DNA from: Trichoderma breve
Taxonomy: Eukaryota; Ascomycota; Sordariomycetes; Hypocreales; Hypocreaceae
Direction: 5' to 3'
Length of the DNA: 64,000 nt
NCBI RefSeq assembly: GCF_028502605.1
Contig: NC_079235.1
Coordinates: forward strand, 682,001 to 746,000
The position numbers were made by a program, and so were the translations under genes. How positions within the stretch are numbered: position 1 is the first letter of the stretch; each line of letters starts with the position of its first letter. Under the pieces are notes generated by a model, which was not told the origin of the DNA, did no database searches, and was given only the letters and a program-made list of their open reading frames with translations. Positions 50,711 to 61,989 of the stretch are shown here, piece by piece.

Positions 50711-52187
50711 TGAATGCTGTGGTTTTTTATATACAAATTGAACTCAACGGCCCTGCAATGGAGTGGAGGGGTTTCGAGGGGCCAGTTTGTGGAGGGGCTA
50801 AACAATGAGCCGCTCCGCCCCGGCTCCGGGGGCCGGGACATGTCGCTTGCGCCCTCCGTGGGAATCACGGACGCCCTTTGGTTGTTTAGTTGTTTCTAGA
50901 AGGATATGATAAGGATAGTATAGTGTTAATTTGACTATCTCTTTGGTTTCACTGCTATTATCCTTGGTTTCCTTACTGTTATCATCAGCACTATAACTTA
51001 CTGTGGCTAGGTATGCTTGGTGGCTAATGGCTCAAGACTCAAGTACTACTCTGTTGGCACAAGGACACAAGGGCAATGCAACAATTATTAAACTCGGCTT
51101 TTTAATCTGGCGGTTAAATGCAGTGGTTACATGCCGGATTTATTGATGACTTTACATTTGCACCAATTCCTCAACACCTTACAACTGCATTTATCTGGGT
51201 GACACAAAAGTAACAACCGAAGCTTAGTCATTCATTCTGCGCCAAGTTGCTACTATTCCATTCCAATCAAATCACCTACAATGAATGAGTCTAACACAGA
51301 TTAGAGAGGTACTTACAGCTTCATCTCTCTATGCAGCATCATTCAAACTGTTCTAATATCCAACTATCTGCTTTAAAAAAAAGCACAAACCTCAAGTTGT
51401 TTCCTCTAATATGTTAGTCACAGGACACAAATTGGCAGCTTCTTAAATACACGTATAATAAACCACCCAAGACAAACCCCCTGCAAGCCTCTCGCTACGC
51501 AATTTCTTCAGCGGCCGTGTCGCACCGCAGCCAAGGGAGAGCGGCTTCTTGGCATCAATTCCCCCTTTCCAGCGCATCAAAGCCTCCTTATAAGGCCTCG
51601 TGTGTGCCCAATTAAACCAATTCCTCAGACCTCTTTCTCTCTTTTTTTCTCTCACCAATTGTTCATCCCTTGCCTCCCCGGCATCGTCGCAATGAATCTG
51701 ACACCATCAATAATCCAACCTAACAACTTCCGCTTGCGGGTACATGTACCGTGACACTAAACACTAAAATCCAGGCACCATAACCACCGCCATGGGGGGA
51801 CCCTCATGCTCTGCTGACGGCCAACACCGTTTGTGTCGTAGCTTTGCTCGTATCATCTCACTCGTGCGAATCATGGACTAGAAAAGGGCAGAGGTGCGAC
51901 AGCAGGAAAAAAAGAGAGAGACAAGACCCTTGTTCCAATAGCCGGGATTCGATTCGACTGCAGTGCCAGAGCTGGCGTGATAATCCGATACTCTAGGCCT
52001 ACTGCACGGCGTTTTCTCTACGCGTCGATCCCTGTGCGTGGCTTTTTTCCGCCCATCCATCGTATTCCGGCGATCCTACGCAGCTCATCATCTCTCTTGC
52101 GCTCTCTCTCTATCTCTCGCTCTCCCTCGACAGCTCTCTCCAACAGCTCCCTTCTCTCCAGCAATGAGATGAGATAGAACCGCAAAC
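50711..52187. other. Divergent promoter region between threonine aldolase and the GT17 gene
   Basis: About 1.5 kb. A CT-repeat-rich tract at about 52085-52140 is a probable leader of the GT17 gene. No gene is supported between them. Confidence 0.5.
50726..50733 (-). promoter_or_regulatory. Upstream TATA element of the threonine aldolase gene
   Basis: TATATAAA only 16 bp before the first ATG (50710). A start site about 30 bp downstream would exclude that ATG from the transcript. Confidence 0.45.
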
Positions 52188-53306
52188 ATGGCCTCCCGGG
52201 TTACTTTCGTCTTCGTCGCCGGGCTGCTCAGCCTGTCCTACTGGCTCCTCGGCCAGCCTCTCCTCGCCTCGCACCCCGAGCTTCGCCGCATCTCCAACCT
52301 CGACCTGGTGCTGGGCGAAGAGCTGCCCTCGCACCTCAACTTCTCGTCCCGGGCGCGCGACTACTACGCCTCCCCCCAGGCGCGGGCCTTTTGCGACGCC
52401 CACGGCTACACCGTCTTCGCGCCGCAGTCGCAGTCGGGCGAGCGCAAGATCTACGACCTCTTCATGGTCAACACGGAGCTGGACTGGATGGAGATCCGCC
52501 TCGAGACGCTCTACGACCACGTCGACTACTTTGTCATTGTCGAGTCGCCCAAGACGTTCCAGGGCAACGACAAGCCGCTGACGGTGCTGGCCAGCTGGGA
52601 GCGCTTCCGCCGCTTCCACGACAAGATGGTCTACCACCAGCTCACCTTTCCCGCCTCCTTCGACCCCAAGCGGCCCTGGGACTATGAGGATCTACAACGC
52701 GACGCTATGTACGACCAGGTCTTCCCCCAGCTGGCCGGCCGCGCCGCCCCCGTCTATGGGGACGTCATCCTCGTGGCCGACGTCGACGAGATCCCGCGCC
52801 CCGAGTCGCTGTTCCTGCTGCGGACGTGCAACTTCCCGCGCCGCCTGACGCTGGCCTCGCGCTTCTACTACTACTCGTTCCAGTTCCTGCACTCGGGCCC
52901 CGAATGGCCGCACCCCCAGGCCACCTACTACACTGGCTGGCGCACCGTCCGCCCGACCAACCTGCGCAACGGCGACGGCGGTGTTCCTTTCCTGCGCGAC
53001 CTCGACAAGTCGCGCCTCAGCAACGCCGCCTGGCACTGCAGCAGCTGCTTCGCCACCATGGAGCAGTTCCTCAACAAGATGGCCAGCTTCTCGCACGTGT
53101 GGATGAATGACGAAGAGTTCCGTAACAAGGACAACATTGCCAAGGCGGTCCGTGACGGAAAGGACGTCTGGGGCCGGGATATCGACACGTTTGAGAGGAT
53201 CGAGCGGAACCAGGACATTCCGCCGGTGCTGCGGAGGGAGGGCGACAAGTACAAGTACCTGCTGGACAGGAGCGGCAAGTCGGCTGGGTTTACGGATTAT
53301 CCTTGA
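52188..53306 (+). CDS. GT17-family N-acetylglucosaminyltransferase-like protein
   Basis: Single exon, 372 aa. A type II signal anchor near the N-terminus (VTFVFVAGLLSLSYWLLG) places the catalytic part in the Golgi lumen. The GT17 domain (animal MGAT3, bisecting beta-1,4-GlcNAc transferase) is recognisable from KIYDLFMVNTELDWMEIRLE, YFVIVESPKTFQG, VADVDEIPRP (Asp-rich motif, probably metal/nucleotide binding) and WHCSSCFATMEQF. Fungal N-glycans are not known to be bisected, so the real acceptor may differ. Most of the gene uses C-ending codons. The last ~40 codons turn to G/T-ending ones. Confidence 0.93.
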   Translation: MASRVTFVFVAGLLSLSYWLLGQPLLASHPELRRISNLDLVLGEELPSHLNFSSRARDYYASPQARAFCDAHGYTVFAPQSQSGERKIYDLFMVNTELDWMEIRLETLYDHVDYFVIVESPKTFQGNDKPLTVLASWERFRRFHDKMVYHQLTFPASFDPKRPWDYEDLQRDAMYDQVFPQLAGRAAPVYGDVILVADVDEIPRPESLFLLRTCNFPRRLTLASRFYYYSFQFLHSGPEWPHPQATYYTGWRTVRPTNLRNGDGGVPFLRDLDKSRLSNAAWHCSSCFATMEQFLNKMASFSHVWMNDEEFRNKDNIAKAVRDGKDVWGRDIDTFERIERNQDIPPVLRREGDKYKYLLDRSGKSAGFTDYP

Positions 53307-56300
53307 ATACCTATTTATGCTTGATTATTTATGCATATTCTCTTTTGGAAGGGAGGCAATCAGGACATGATATCTTTTTATGATTATTGTTTTATTTTTT
53401 ATTTTTTATTTTCTTTTGGCTAGGTGTACAGGGGAGTCTTGGGCATTACTATATTCTTTCACGCATGCATATTGTACTAGAAAACAGTCCAAATAGAGCT
53501 GAGACGTGTATGCCATTATAACCAATATTGTCTAATGAAGCAAGCAATGCATGCTCAAGAGCACACAATCCAAGAAGCGAACGTGAATCAAAGCGAAAGT
53601 TTGCCTCAGCCATTCTCTTATCCTGCCTCCCCCCATTATCCCATTACCATTAATGCCATTTTTTGGTGTCCATTAAAAGAAAGTTGATGATGAAATAAGA
53701 GCTGCCAACACTCCTTTTGGGAGCAAGCTAGAAGAACAGACTGCCCCGTCCCTATCCTACATATGTGCAGCATCAGTGACACTTGTCAGTGTCGCGTGAG
53801 AAGTGTCATTGACGCTGTTCTCTGTATACCTATCGACTAGAGCAGCGTGTTGTCTGTTACGCCTCAGCCCAGCCAAAAGGTGCATTGGCCACTGGCTGTT
53901 GTTCTCACACTGTTTTACCGTGTGGAAACAAAGCCGAAAAATGAAGGTGAAGAAGAGAAATTTGGAAATTAAAGACACACGTCCTGTATAACAAAAGAAA
54001 TTGAAGTCAGCCTCTCAATGCTCATCAATATGGGATGGATGTTGGTGTTGGTTGGTACCTACTGCTGTCAAGCGTAGTGTGTCTCGCCAGTCAAATGTCA
54101 AAACTCCATTTTCTAAGAGGTGCCTGGCTATATTTTCACATGTCAGTCCTCTCTTCCTAAAAGTCATCGTTCTCAGTAACATCACGATATACTCACATTC
54201 ACCTCTCCCAATTCTTTTCTTTTTTTAAAAGCAATTGCAACCTTTAAAAACAACGCCCTTTTCAACTCTTAAACAAAGAAAAAGAAAAACGCCCAGAAAA
54301 CAGAGAAGCAATGTCTACTCCCCAAACTCCAAAAAGCCACGATGAGAAAAAAGAAAGAAAACAAAAATGAGGAGAGAGAAAGGGAATATCTAAAAATACC
54401 TGCATCAATCCAAAGGTGGGGGCGAGATGTATTGTTCGTTGACACCCAAAACAGTGACGTCGTTACTGTTTGTTGTAGCTAGGATAGTGGCAGATGCAGC
54501 GTCTGGCGGCCCAACGGACTAACTAACTGAATTTGAGCTGCATCTTTCGAATAAGCTGTCTGTTGGTAGAATCTAGACTCTTTGTCGTATCGGCTAGTGA
54601 CTATCCTATCTACCGTGGGAGATGCGGCTGTGGCACTTGATCACAGCGAGATCCGAGCATCACTTTTACATTCAAGGTTATCACAACTCTCTTCTACACC
54701 GTAATATACCATAGATACATCTCACTCCAACTCTAAACAACATGTACCTCTCTTCACAATAACATATTACCACAAATCTTCTCTACTATTCCCATTTCTC
54801 ATTTCCCCTCTCTAAAATTAATCCCAATATCGTCATCCTCCTCAATCAACTACCCCTCATCGCCGCATTTCCCCCCTCCTCACCCAGCCCTCACGCGAAC
54901 AAATCCCCTTCAACCACGACCTCAACTTAATCCATCCCATCAAACCACATAACATACATAATACCGCACCCACAAACCCACCCATCTACGCACACACGCA
55001 TTACATACATTACATCGCATTAGCATGTCCCCTAAAAAACGAATAACAAAAACCCTCAACTCCCTTACATCGTGCTTCCCTTATCCGCCCAAACACCCGC
55101 TGCCATGTCATCAAACCGGGCTCTCACTTTATTACCTGCAGAACCCTATAAACACCACCCGCATCCCCCCTCTTTTCTCGGTGCTGGCTATCATCTCCTC
55201 TTGTCATATCATATCACATCACTTCATTCGTTTTTTCGTACGTTTCCTCTGACATTATTTTTTTTTTCATGCTGCATATGCACTCTGCTACGCACTACAT
55301 TACATTACATGTACATGGCATATACATTGCATGGGCATTTTCGGGCAAAAGACTCGAAAGGAAAAGGCCTCTCTCAACAATGCCCGCCGCTGCAGCAGTT
55401 TTAACAGCGAATCTATGCATGCATTCAGCCTCCTGCAACCTCAACAAAAATTCTCCTGCAAGAGACGGAAGAGAGAGTAAAAAAGTGAAAAAATTCTCCT
55501 CGCTTTGACACGAGATTGGTCCAGCATGACAGGCAAATGACCAGCTGCTTCAAGGCTCAATGCTCCGTTGCATCATCATCATCATATGGTACTCATATCA
55601 CTCACCTTTGGTCCAGCCCCCCATGCTCTCTCTCTGCCGTCCACTCAGTCTCACCATCAAACGCCCATGATACAAAACAATCCCAGTTAGAGAAACAAGA
55701 GGACAAAACACCTAAGAAAAAAAGATCAACAAACCCCGTAAAACATATCCCATCTCATCACCGAAAACCCCCATCTTCCCCCCATCCAATCCATACAAAA
55801 ACAAACCCGCAGTCACAGTAACCTTTACTCGTACAAAATCTCCATTCTCAGCCTCCCATGCCCACCCCCGACAAATAAATAACCCACCCCTACTTGATGC
55901 GCTGGCATTTCTGCTCATCCCACCACTAAAGCAGACACAAACCACCCCGGTCTCTCTTAACCCCCCGTTTCCGGATACCGTTTGACGGGTACACACACAC
56001 ACACACACATGTTTTTTCTTCGGCTCTCTCCTCTCTTTCTTGTCGTGTATGTGTATGTACAGTACATACATGGATGTTTTGTCTCTTCTGGGCGGAAGAC
56101 GCCCATCGCATCATAGAGCATAAGACATGCGCTGCTGCACCATGCACATGCACATGCGCCATATACTACTGCTACTACCACTGCTACAGTCTACTACCTC
56201 TATAAAATAAAATCAGACAACCACAGCATGATACAAGATAATAAAAGAAAAGAAAATAAATAAAATAAAATAGCCAAAAATCACAAGCAAATCAAAAGAA

Positions 56301-57632
56301 GAAGAAAAAACCACCCGTAACCCCTCCCGATCCCTAAACCAGAAAAAACCACCCCCAGCAAAAAAACAAACCCCCAAGCAAATCACCAGACAGGGAATGC
56401 GGCGCTTGTCAACTGCAGTGATGAGTTGGCCAACGCATCAAGTGGTCCGTGTGTAGCCTCGAGATCCGTCAACCCACCGTCTTTGCCGTGCTGCTTCTTC
56501 TTCTTCTTCCTTTCCCCCCTCCCTACGTTCGTTTCTTTTTGTTTTTTATACTTGGGTCAGTGCTATTCACATCTGCCGCTCTCTCTCCTCTTCTTTGCTT
56601 TTCCTCCTTGTCAATCAGCAAGCTGCATTCTTTCGTGGCTTGCTTTTTTGGTGGTGATGGGATCACTAACCCCACACGCCCACCAATCAACTCCATCCTC
56701 GTCCAAGCCCCGCGCATCCCCATCCATGAACCTTTCCTACCTTGGCTGCCAGGACCAAACACCCGGGACACTCCACGGATCTTCTTGTTTCCAGGTTTCC
56801 AGATAATGATTCTTTTACATTCTACATATACAGGCCTACAGCTCACTCACTGCTTGATGGCGTGTGAATGAGAAGCTCTCGCTTCTCGCACGTCGCCAGC
56901 CTTGATCGACCTGCATCACCGGGTCCCGTTGAGGTTGAGGAGCCTGTCTGTTTCTGTTTCTGTTTTTGTTCTTGTCTTTGTTTTCCTTGTTCTCACAAAA
57001 TGCTATAAATCATCATTCATATCTCATCGCCCGGATCGCTTGCTATACATAGGCGCGCCTTGGAGTTGATCTTGTCCGCGGGAGGGGAAACAAAAAACAT
57101 CGCAACTTATCCAAACCAAAGAAACTGGGGAAAAGGGGGGGCAAATCACACAAACACACCGGGCAAGTGCCCACCATGCTCCAAGCCCCGGTTCCGTTTT
57201 CTATATCTCACACTCGATGCCTCCGGATGCCGCCGTCTCTACTTCCGTCCATGCCAGGAGCCAAAGGGGGATTAGTCAAAAGGGCCAGCCCCCATCGAGG
57301 GCAAAAAACAAAACAAAATGTTGCCATGGTCGCCATCATCTTTCATGAGAGTTCGTGAGAGAGGAAATTTATATACCAACTGTCGTCCGTCCGGAAATAT
57401 CTCGCCTCCACGCCGCACAGGCGGGGGGAAGAGGCTGTGGGTTCGCTCAAAAAGGTGCCAGGTCTAGTCGACCTCTTGCACTTGGGGGAGTTCTGGGGCA
57501 TTAGGGGGATTAATGGTCAGCATCCTTCTTCGTCCTGGTCTTGTTGCTCCCAAGCATAGGTCATGTGCTGTCTTGAGACCACCAGGCGGCTGCTCAGTCG
57601 TCTGCCTGTCCAGGCACACAAGGCAAAGTCCT
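53307..57632. other. Unusually long gap between convergent genes
   Basis: 4.3 kb between two genes that point at each other, so neither promoter should be here. It contains a G-depleted tract at 54721-55020, a CA/TG dinucleotide run at about 55990-56010, short CAT and TAC runs, and further C/A-rich stretches at 55700-55920 and 56220-56400. A 19-codon frame at 54311-54370 (MSTPQTPKSHDEKK...) has a good start context but no continuation. Long 3' UTRs or a non-coding transcript are possible. Confidence 0.5.
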
Positions 57633-58602
57633 TCACCGACCAGCCCACTTCACCAGGAACTGCACCACAGCGTCGAGATTTGTCTCGTGCTTAGCACTGA
57701 TGCCGTAACAGCAGACCTCACGGTGCTGGATGCTTTTCAGGTCCAGCTCATCAATCAGCTCATCGACAGACAGCTTCTCTGGGAGGTCAGACTTGTTGCC
57801 CAGAACAAGCAAGGGGATTCCCCCTAGGGACGGGTGGGCCATGAGGGAGTGAAGCTCCTCCTTGGCCTGGGGGATGAGCTCTACATCCGCAATGTCTACG
57901 ATGAAGACGATGGCGTTGACACCACGGCAATACCGCTCCCACATGGTGCGAAAGCGCGGCTGTCCACCAATATCCCAGCATTTTAGTGTAACATGCCCCC
58001 GTTGCACACGCTTCATATTGAACCCGACCGTCGGAATCGAGCTACACAAGACTCGCAGTCAGTAACTGGACCGACATGTTCAACTCATCTTCAGGGGTTG
58101 CCATGCTTGCCATGGTTCCGAGAGGGAGCAGCTGACCAGTGCAGATCCTCCACGGCAGATCCTCCATGGCAGCAGGAAGAGGCAGAAGGGGGATGGGGCA
58201 ATGGAAGGGCACTTACTCAAGAGTAAACTCTCCACCCTAAAGGATCATCCCAACAACTCAGTCAGCCTGGCCCCAAGCAGCAAGGTGTGGCAAGGGGGAA
58301 ACCTACAGCCAGTACTCGCAGCAACGATGTCTTTCCGGCATTTTGCAGACCAACCATGGTCACTTCCATTTCCATCGCCCTATCGACACCAGTCAGATTT
58401 CACAGGCACACACATGGCTCATAGCACGGGACAGGATTCGGGTTCGCAGCACGGCCAGCATCGCATCTACACACAGCAACGCCACACACACACCACCACC
58501 CAGTGTATCGTGGGACCCCCGCCTCTAATACCGGCGCAGCAGAGCGACTCACCAAAACGTCCTCAACAACCAGTCATACACCTTTCTGAATAACCCGGCC
58601 AT
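57633..58602 (-). CDS. arl8: ARL8-type Arf-like small GTPase
   Basis: Vacuole/lysosome-associated GTPase of the Arf family. Minus-strand exons are 58602-58553, 58379-58307, 58236-58217 and 58041-57633, giving 183 aa, close to the usual 186. The N-terminus [17 protein letters not shown] is an amphipathic membrane helix. G1 is [10 protein letters not shown], split from the helix by intron 1. A 20-nt exon encodes GGEFTL before switch I ([12 protein letters not shown]). G3 is [11 protein letters not shown]4 is NKSD and G5 lies in GISAKHE. The absence of an N-terminal myristoylation Gly2 is typical of ARL8. In animals it couples lysosomes to kinesin. In filamentous fungi a role in vacuole or vesicle transport is inferred. 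Confidence 0.97.
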
Positions 58603-61600
58603 GTTTAAATCGTTTATGCGAGACGTCGATCGTATGTTGGTACAAGGAGGGAGGAGGGGGGAGGATGAGGATGAGGATGAGGATGAGGGGAAACGGTATC
58701 AGCGGATGGCGTTGCAAGAAGTCGATTCGGCGGTACGACCGGCGGTCAAACGTTTGTCGATGTCTCAGGAAGTCGCGCGATGGCGGCCGTCGTTGCCAAA
58801 TGTATAATACGAATGGTACAGTCGAGAAACGTCGCTGCGTGAGCTCGTGGACAAATCTATCGATTTACCGACAACGGCGCAAAGGTCGTGCGGGTGCAAA
58901 GCTTGCCGCCTGGCATGCGATAGGGCCGATGCGGCTAGATGGAGCAGTAGCGGAGGTCGACACTCTATAACTGTGGAAGAATAGGTAAGCTCGTGCCGAA
59001 GCTCGTCGACTGCGTTTGGGCGATGCGTAATGCCCTTGCAGGGAAGAGAAAAAAAATCAGGGAGAAAAAAGCGAGAGATGGGGCAAGATAGGGATGCGGA
59101 GAGAGCAAGATTCAAGGTTGTTGCGCAACGGTTGGTCCAAGTGACATGAGGGCTTGAGGTGACGCCTGGCGGCAGAAGTAGAGGGAACCCCACCTGGGAG
59201 ATGGATGGTGGTCGAGACAAGAGCAGCGAGCGGGCTGACGGGCGTCGAAGCACGAGCTCCTGGGGGTCTTGGGAGAGCTAACCTGGGGCGCCGCGAGCTC
59301 GTCTGGAATGCGAGGGCGGCGGCAGAGATGAGCGTAGATGCGTAGAAGATGCGTAGAGAGCAGGGTGATGGAGATGGAGCAGCCAAAAAAAAAAAAATTG
59401 GAGTGTAGAGCAGGGCGTAGGGCCTGGCGTAGAGATGGCGTATCGCAACGACAGCTAGTACCTGTTGACGTAGGTCCGAAGCTGGCAAACTGGGAGCATG
59501 AGGACGGCAAGCTGCTCTGCTCCGCTATCTGGACGGCTAGTGGCCAGAAGGATGGCTAGAAGAGAGAGGGAAAAAAGGGACAGCCAACCAAAGCGCAGCT
59601 GTGGTTTGTCGCAGCGGCGCACCAAGAGAAGCTGTACCGTGCGTGCGTGCGCAACTTCGGGACGTCGTATGGAAGCGGGTATGCTGTGTTTGTCGAGTCA
59701 CCAGACCTACGCTGCCAATCGAGGTTAACCGCTGCCCTGTGCAAAGTGTGCCGTTTCATTCGTTTGTGCAGACTGGGCCGATCATGAGCCGGGGGTTTGG
59801 CTCGTGAGGATGCATAAAAGGCACCCCGTATCTTGTGCAAGCAGACCTGGACCTTTTGGCCCAGTGTGTCTCAGATGGATTGTCTGTAGTACTCACTCTC
59901 ACTGGCAGCAACCCCGTACTGTACTGTGCAGGTATGGGATAGTAAGGTAGAAGGTGATTAGTCCTGCGGCTAGTAATGCGAGGACAGGCCTGGTGATGGA
60001 CGATTTGCCTTGGGGCAGGACTGATGTACGAGTATGTACGAGTATGTGGTGATTCTCAGTGACAGGCTGCAGCTGTGCTATGCCATTTCCAGCGCCTGCA
60101 ACGGTGGATTCTGGAGCACAGCGCCTACAGGAATAGCAAGGTCTGGTCTGGCAGCTGCTGCGGTGTCTCGTCTCTGTCTCTGTGCCGTGCTGGGGTGTGT
60201 CTTGCAGCCGGTAGTTCTGTTGTGATCGATATTGTGGTGATGGCGATGGTGATGATGTTGATGTTATGTTGTTGTAGAGGAGCAGACGAGGAGGAGCAGA
60301 CGAGTCGTGAAGCCGGAAATGGATGACTGATGGCGGAATATCGATAAGGATGAGGAGGACGAAGATGCACGTCTGACGATGGCGGGGTTGGAAAGTGGAA
60401 AGTGGTCGGCCTGCTTAGTACCTGCCGCTGCTAGCTTTGGCGGGCCGGATAAGGTTCAATGACAGGCAGCGATTTATTTGCCCATTTTCATTGATTTTTT
60501 TTCGTCGGTTCTTTTTTTCTTTGTCCCTCTGCCCCGCCACTGAACCTGGGACTTGTACTGTATGTAGTATGTCCGTGTCCATAGCTTGGGGTCTAGTAGT
60601 AATAGAGGCTCCATCTGTATCAAATATCACGAAATTCCAGTAATCGAATCCATGTTCGTTTCAAAATTCCCTCCAATCTAATGGGTCAAATGGGAAGAAA
60701 AAATTGAAAATTGAAAACAGAAAACGGGCACGCTCTTTCACCGCATAAACTTGGATGCTGCACCTCCCGTCACACACGAAGACATCGAGCCCAGTGCTCT
60801 GTTCACGAGGCCCTGCTAGCTCTCTTTTGCCTCCTTTGAGGGCTGCATCCTGATCTGGACGATCGGGGCGCCTCTTGCGAGAAAATGGATGCGACGACGT
60901 TTCCGATTTGGAGCCCCTGCTCCGGCGCCTAGCACTTTATCGACAGGTGAGGTGCAGGCATCGAAAGCGAGGTTTCAGTCCTCGAGGCAAAAGTCCCGGC
61001 GCCTACAGAACCGAGAGAGATGCTGGGACCCTGGCAGCTTTTTAATATCTCTGGCACCCTGCTCTGAATAAGTGCTACATTTGCACGCTAGAGTGCCCCT
61101 GGTAAGAGCAGCTGGCCTGGAAAAAAAAAAATGATGAAGATGACTGATATAGAGCACTGTAATAGGACCTGCAATTCCTAGCATGGTCAAGATGAAGAAG
61201 ATGGGTTGAATGTGGAACACAGATACCTAAGCTCCATGTACGAGACAAGATGCGGAAATATCACGACCAGGGGGGCCGCTTTGGAGGGGGAAGCTAGGCA
61301 TTATTACGTCGAGCACCACTTTATGACACCTTGATATCTCCCAAATAGAGTACTAGGCACACCAACCAACATTCGAGGTCATCCGTCACTTTGACGACTG
61401 TGATGCTCGGCCACTGTTAGTCTCCCACCCAGTACAGAGGCACTAAACTCGGAATCAGACACAGCATACGAAAGCCATCTTTGAATCAGAACACACATAA
61501 GCTGCTAGGAATGTCGATTTATACGCAATGAGGCCTAGCAGCACTCTACAGCTTGGCAAATGCTAAGCCATCACGCTATATGGACCCAGCTTTGCATCGA

Positions 61601-61873
61601 TATCATATGTTCCCTCGAATCGCCTCTTGCTGATGAAGATGACTAATGCAAAGACAAGGGCTGGGAAGAGACATGTCCATCACATCTTCTACACAGAGCA
61701 TATGATGTTTGCCTTTATGGACATCTTATCAAATATCAATTCATAACACTTCGTTAATAAGGTGTTGATGGCCTACTTTGTTGAAGCTCTGACAAGCGAG
61801 TCACGGTTATTTGATCGAGATTTAATCACATCCTCGCATGAAAAACTAGGTGCAAGTAATAGTGTTCCAAAAA
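58603..61873. other. ARL8 upstream region and flank of the AAA+ ATPase gene
   Basis: About 3.3 kb with no supported gene. There are simple GAG/GAT repeats at 58663-58690 and an A run near 59386-59398. Frames such as 58765-59253 (minus) and 60125-60370 (minus) are low-complexity and look like chance. Confidence 0.45.
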
Positions 61874-61988
61874 GGAAATAATATGAAGATACTAGAGGAG
61901 AGAATATGAAGATACTAACGGAAATAATATGAATATACTAATGAAAATAGTATGAATATATTGATGAAAATTACAATCTGAAGATACC
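61874..61988. repeat. Tandem repeat, 23-bp units
   Basis: Four head-to-tail units of exactly 23 bp at 61874-61896, 61897-61919, 61920-61942 and 61943-61965, sharing the core atatgaa-gatacta. A degenerate fifth copy reaches about 61988. The array ends 2 bp from the stop codon of the minus-strand AAA+ gene, so it occupies the start of its 3' UTR. Confidence 0.92.
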
Positions 61989-61989
61989 A

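Noticed and set aside
52110..52637. A 175-codon minus-strand frame over the GT17 gene
   Set aside because: Arises from GC-rich codons of the sense gene. The composition is low-complexity Val/Glu/Arg.
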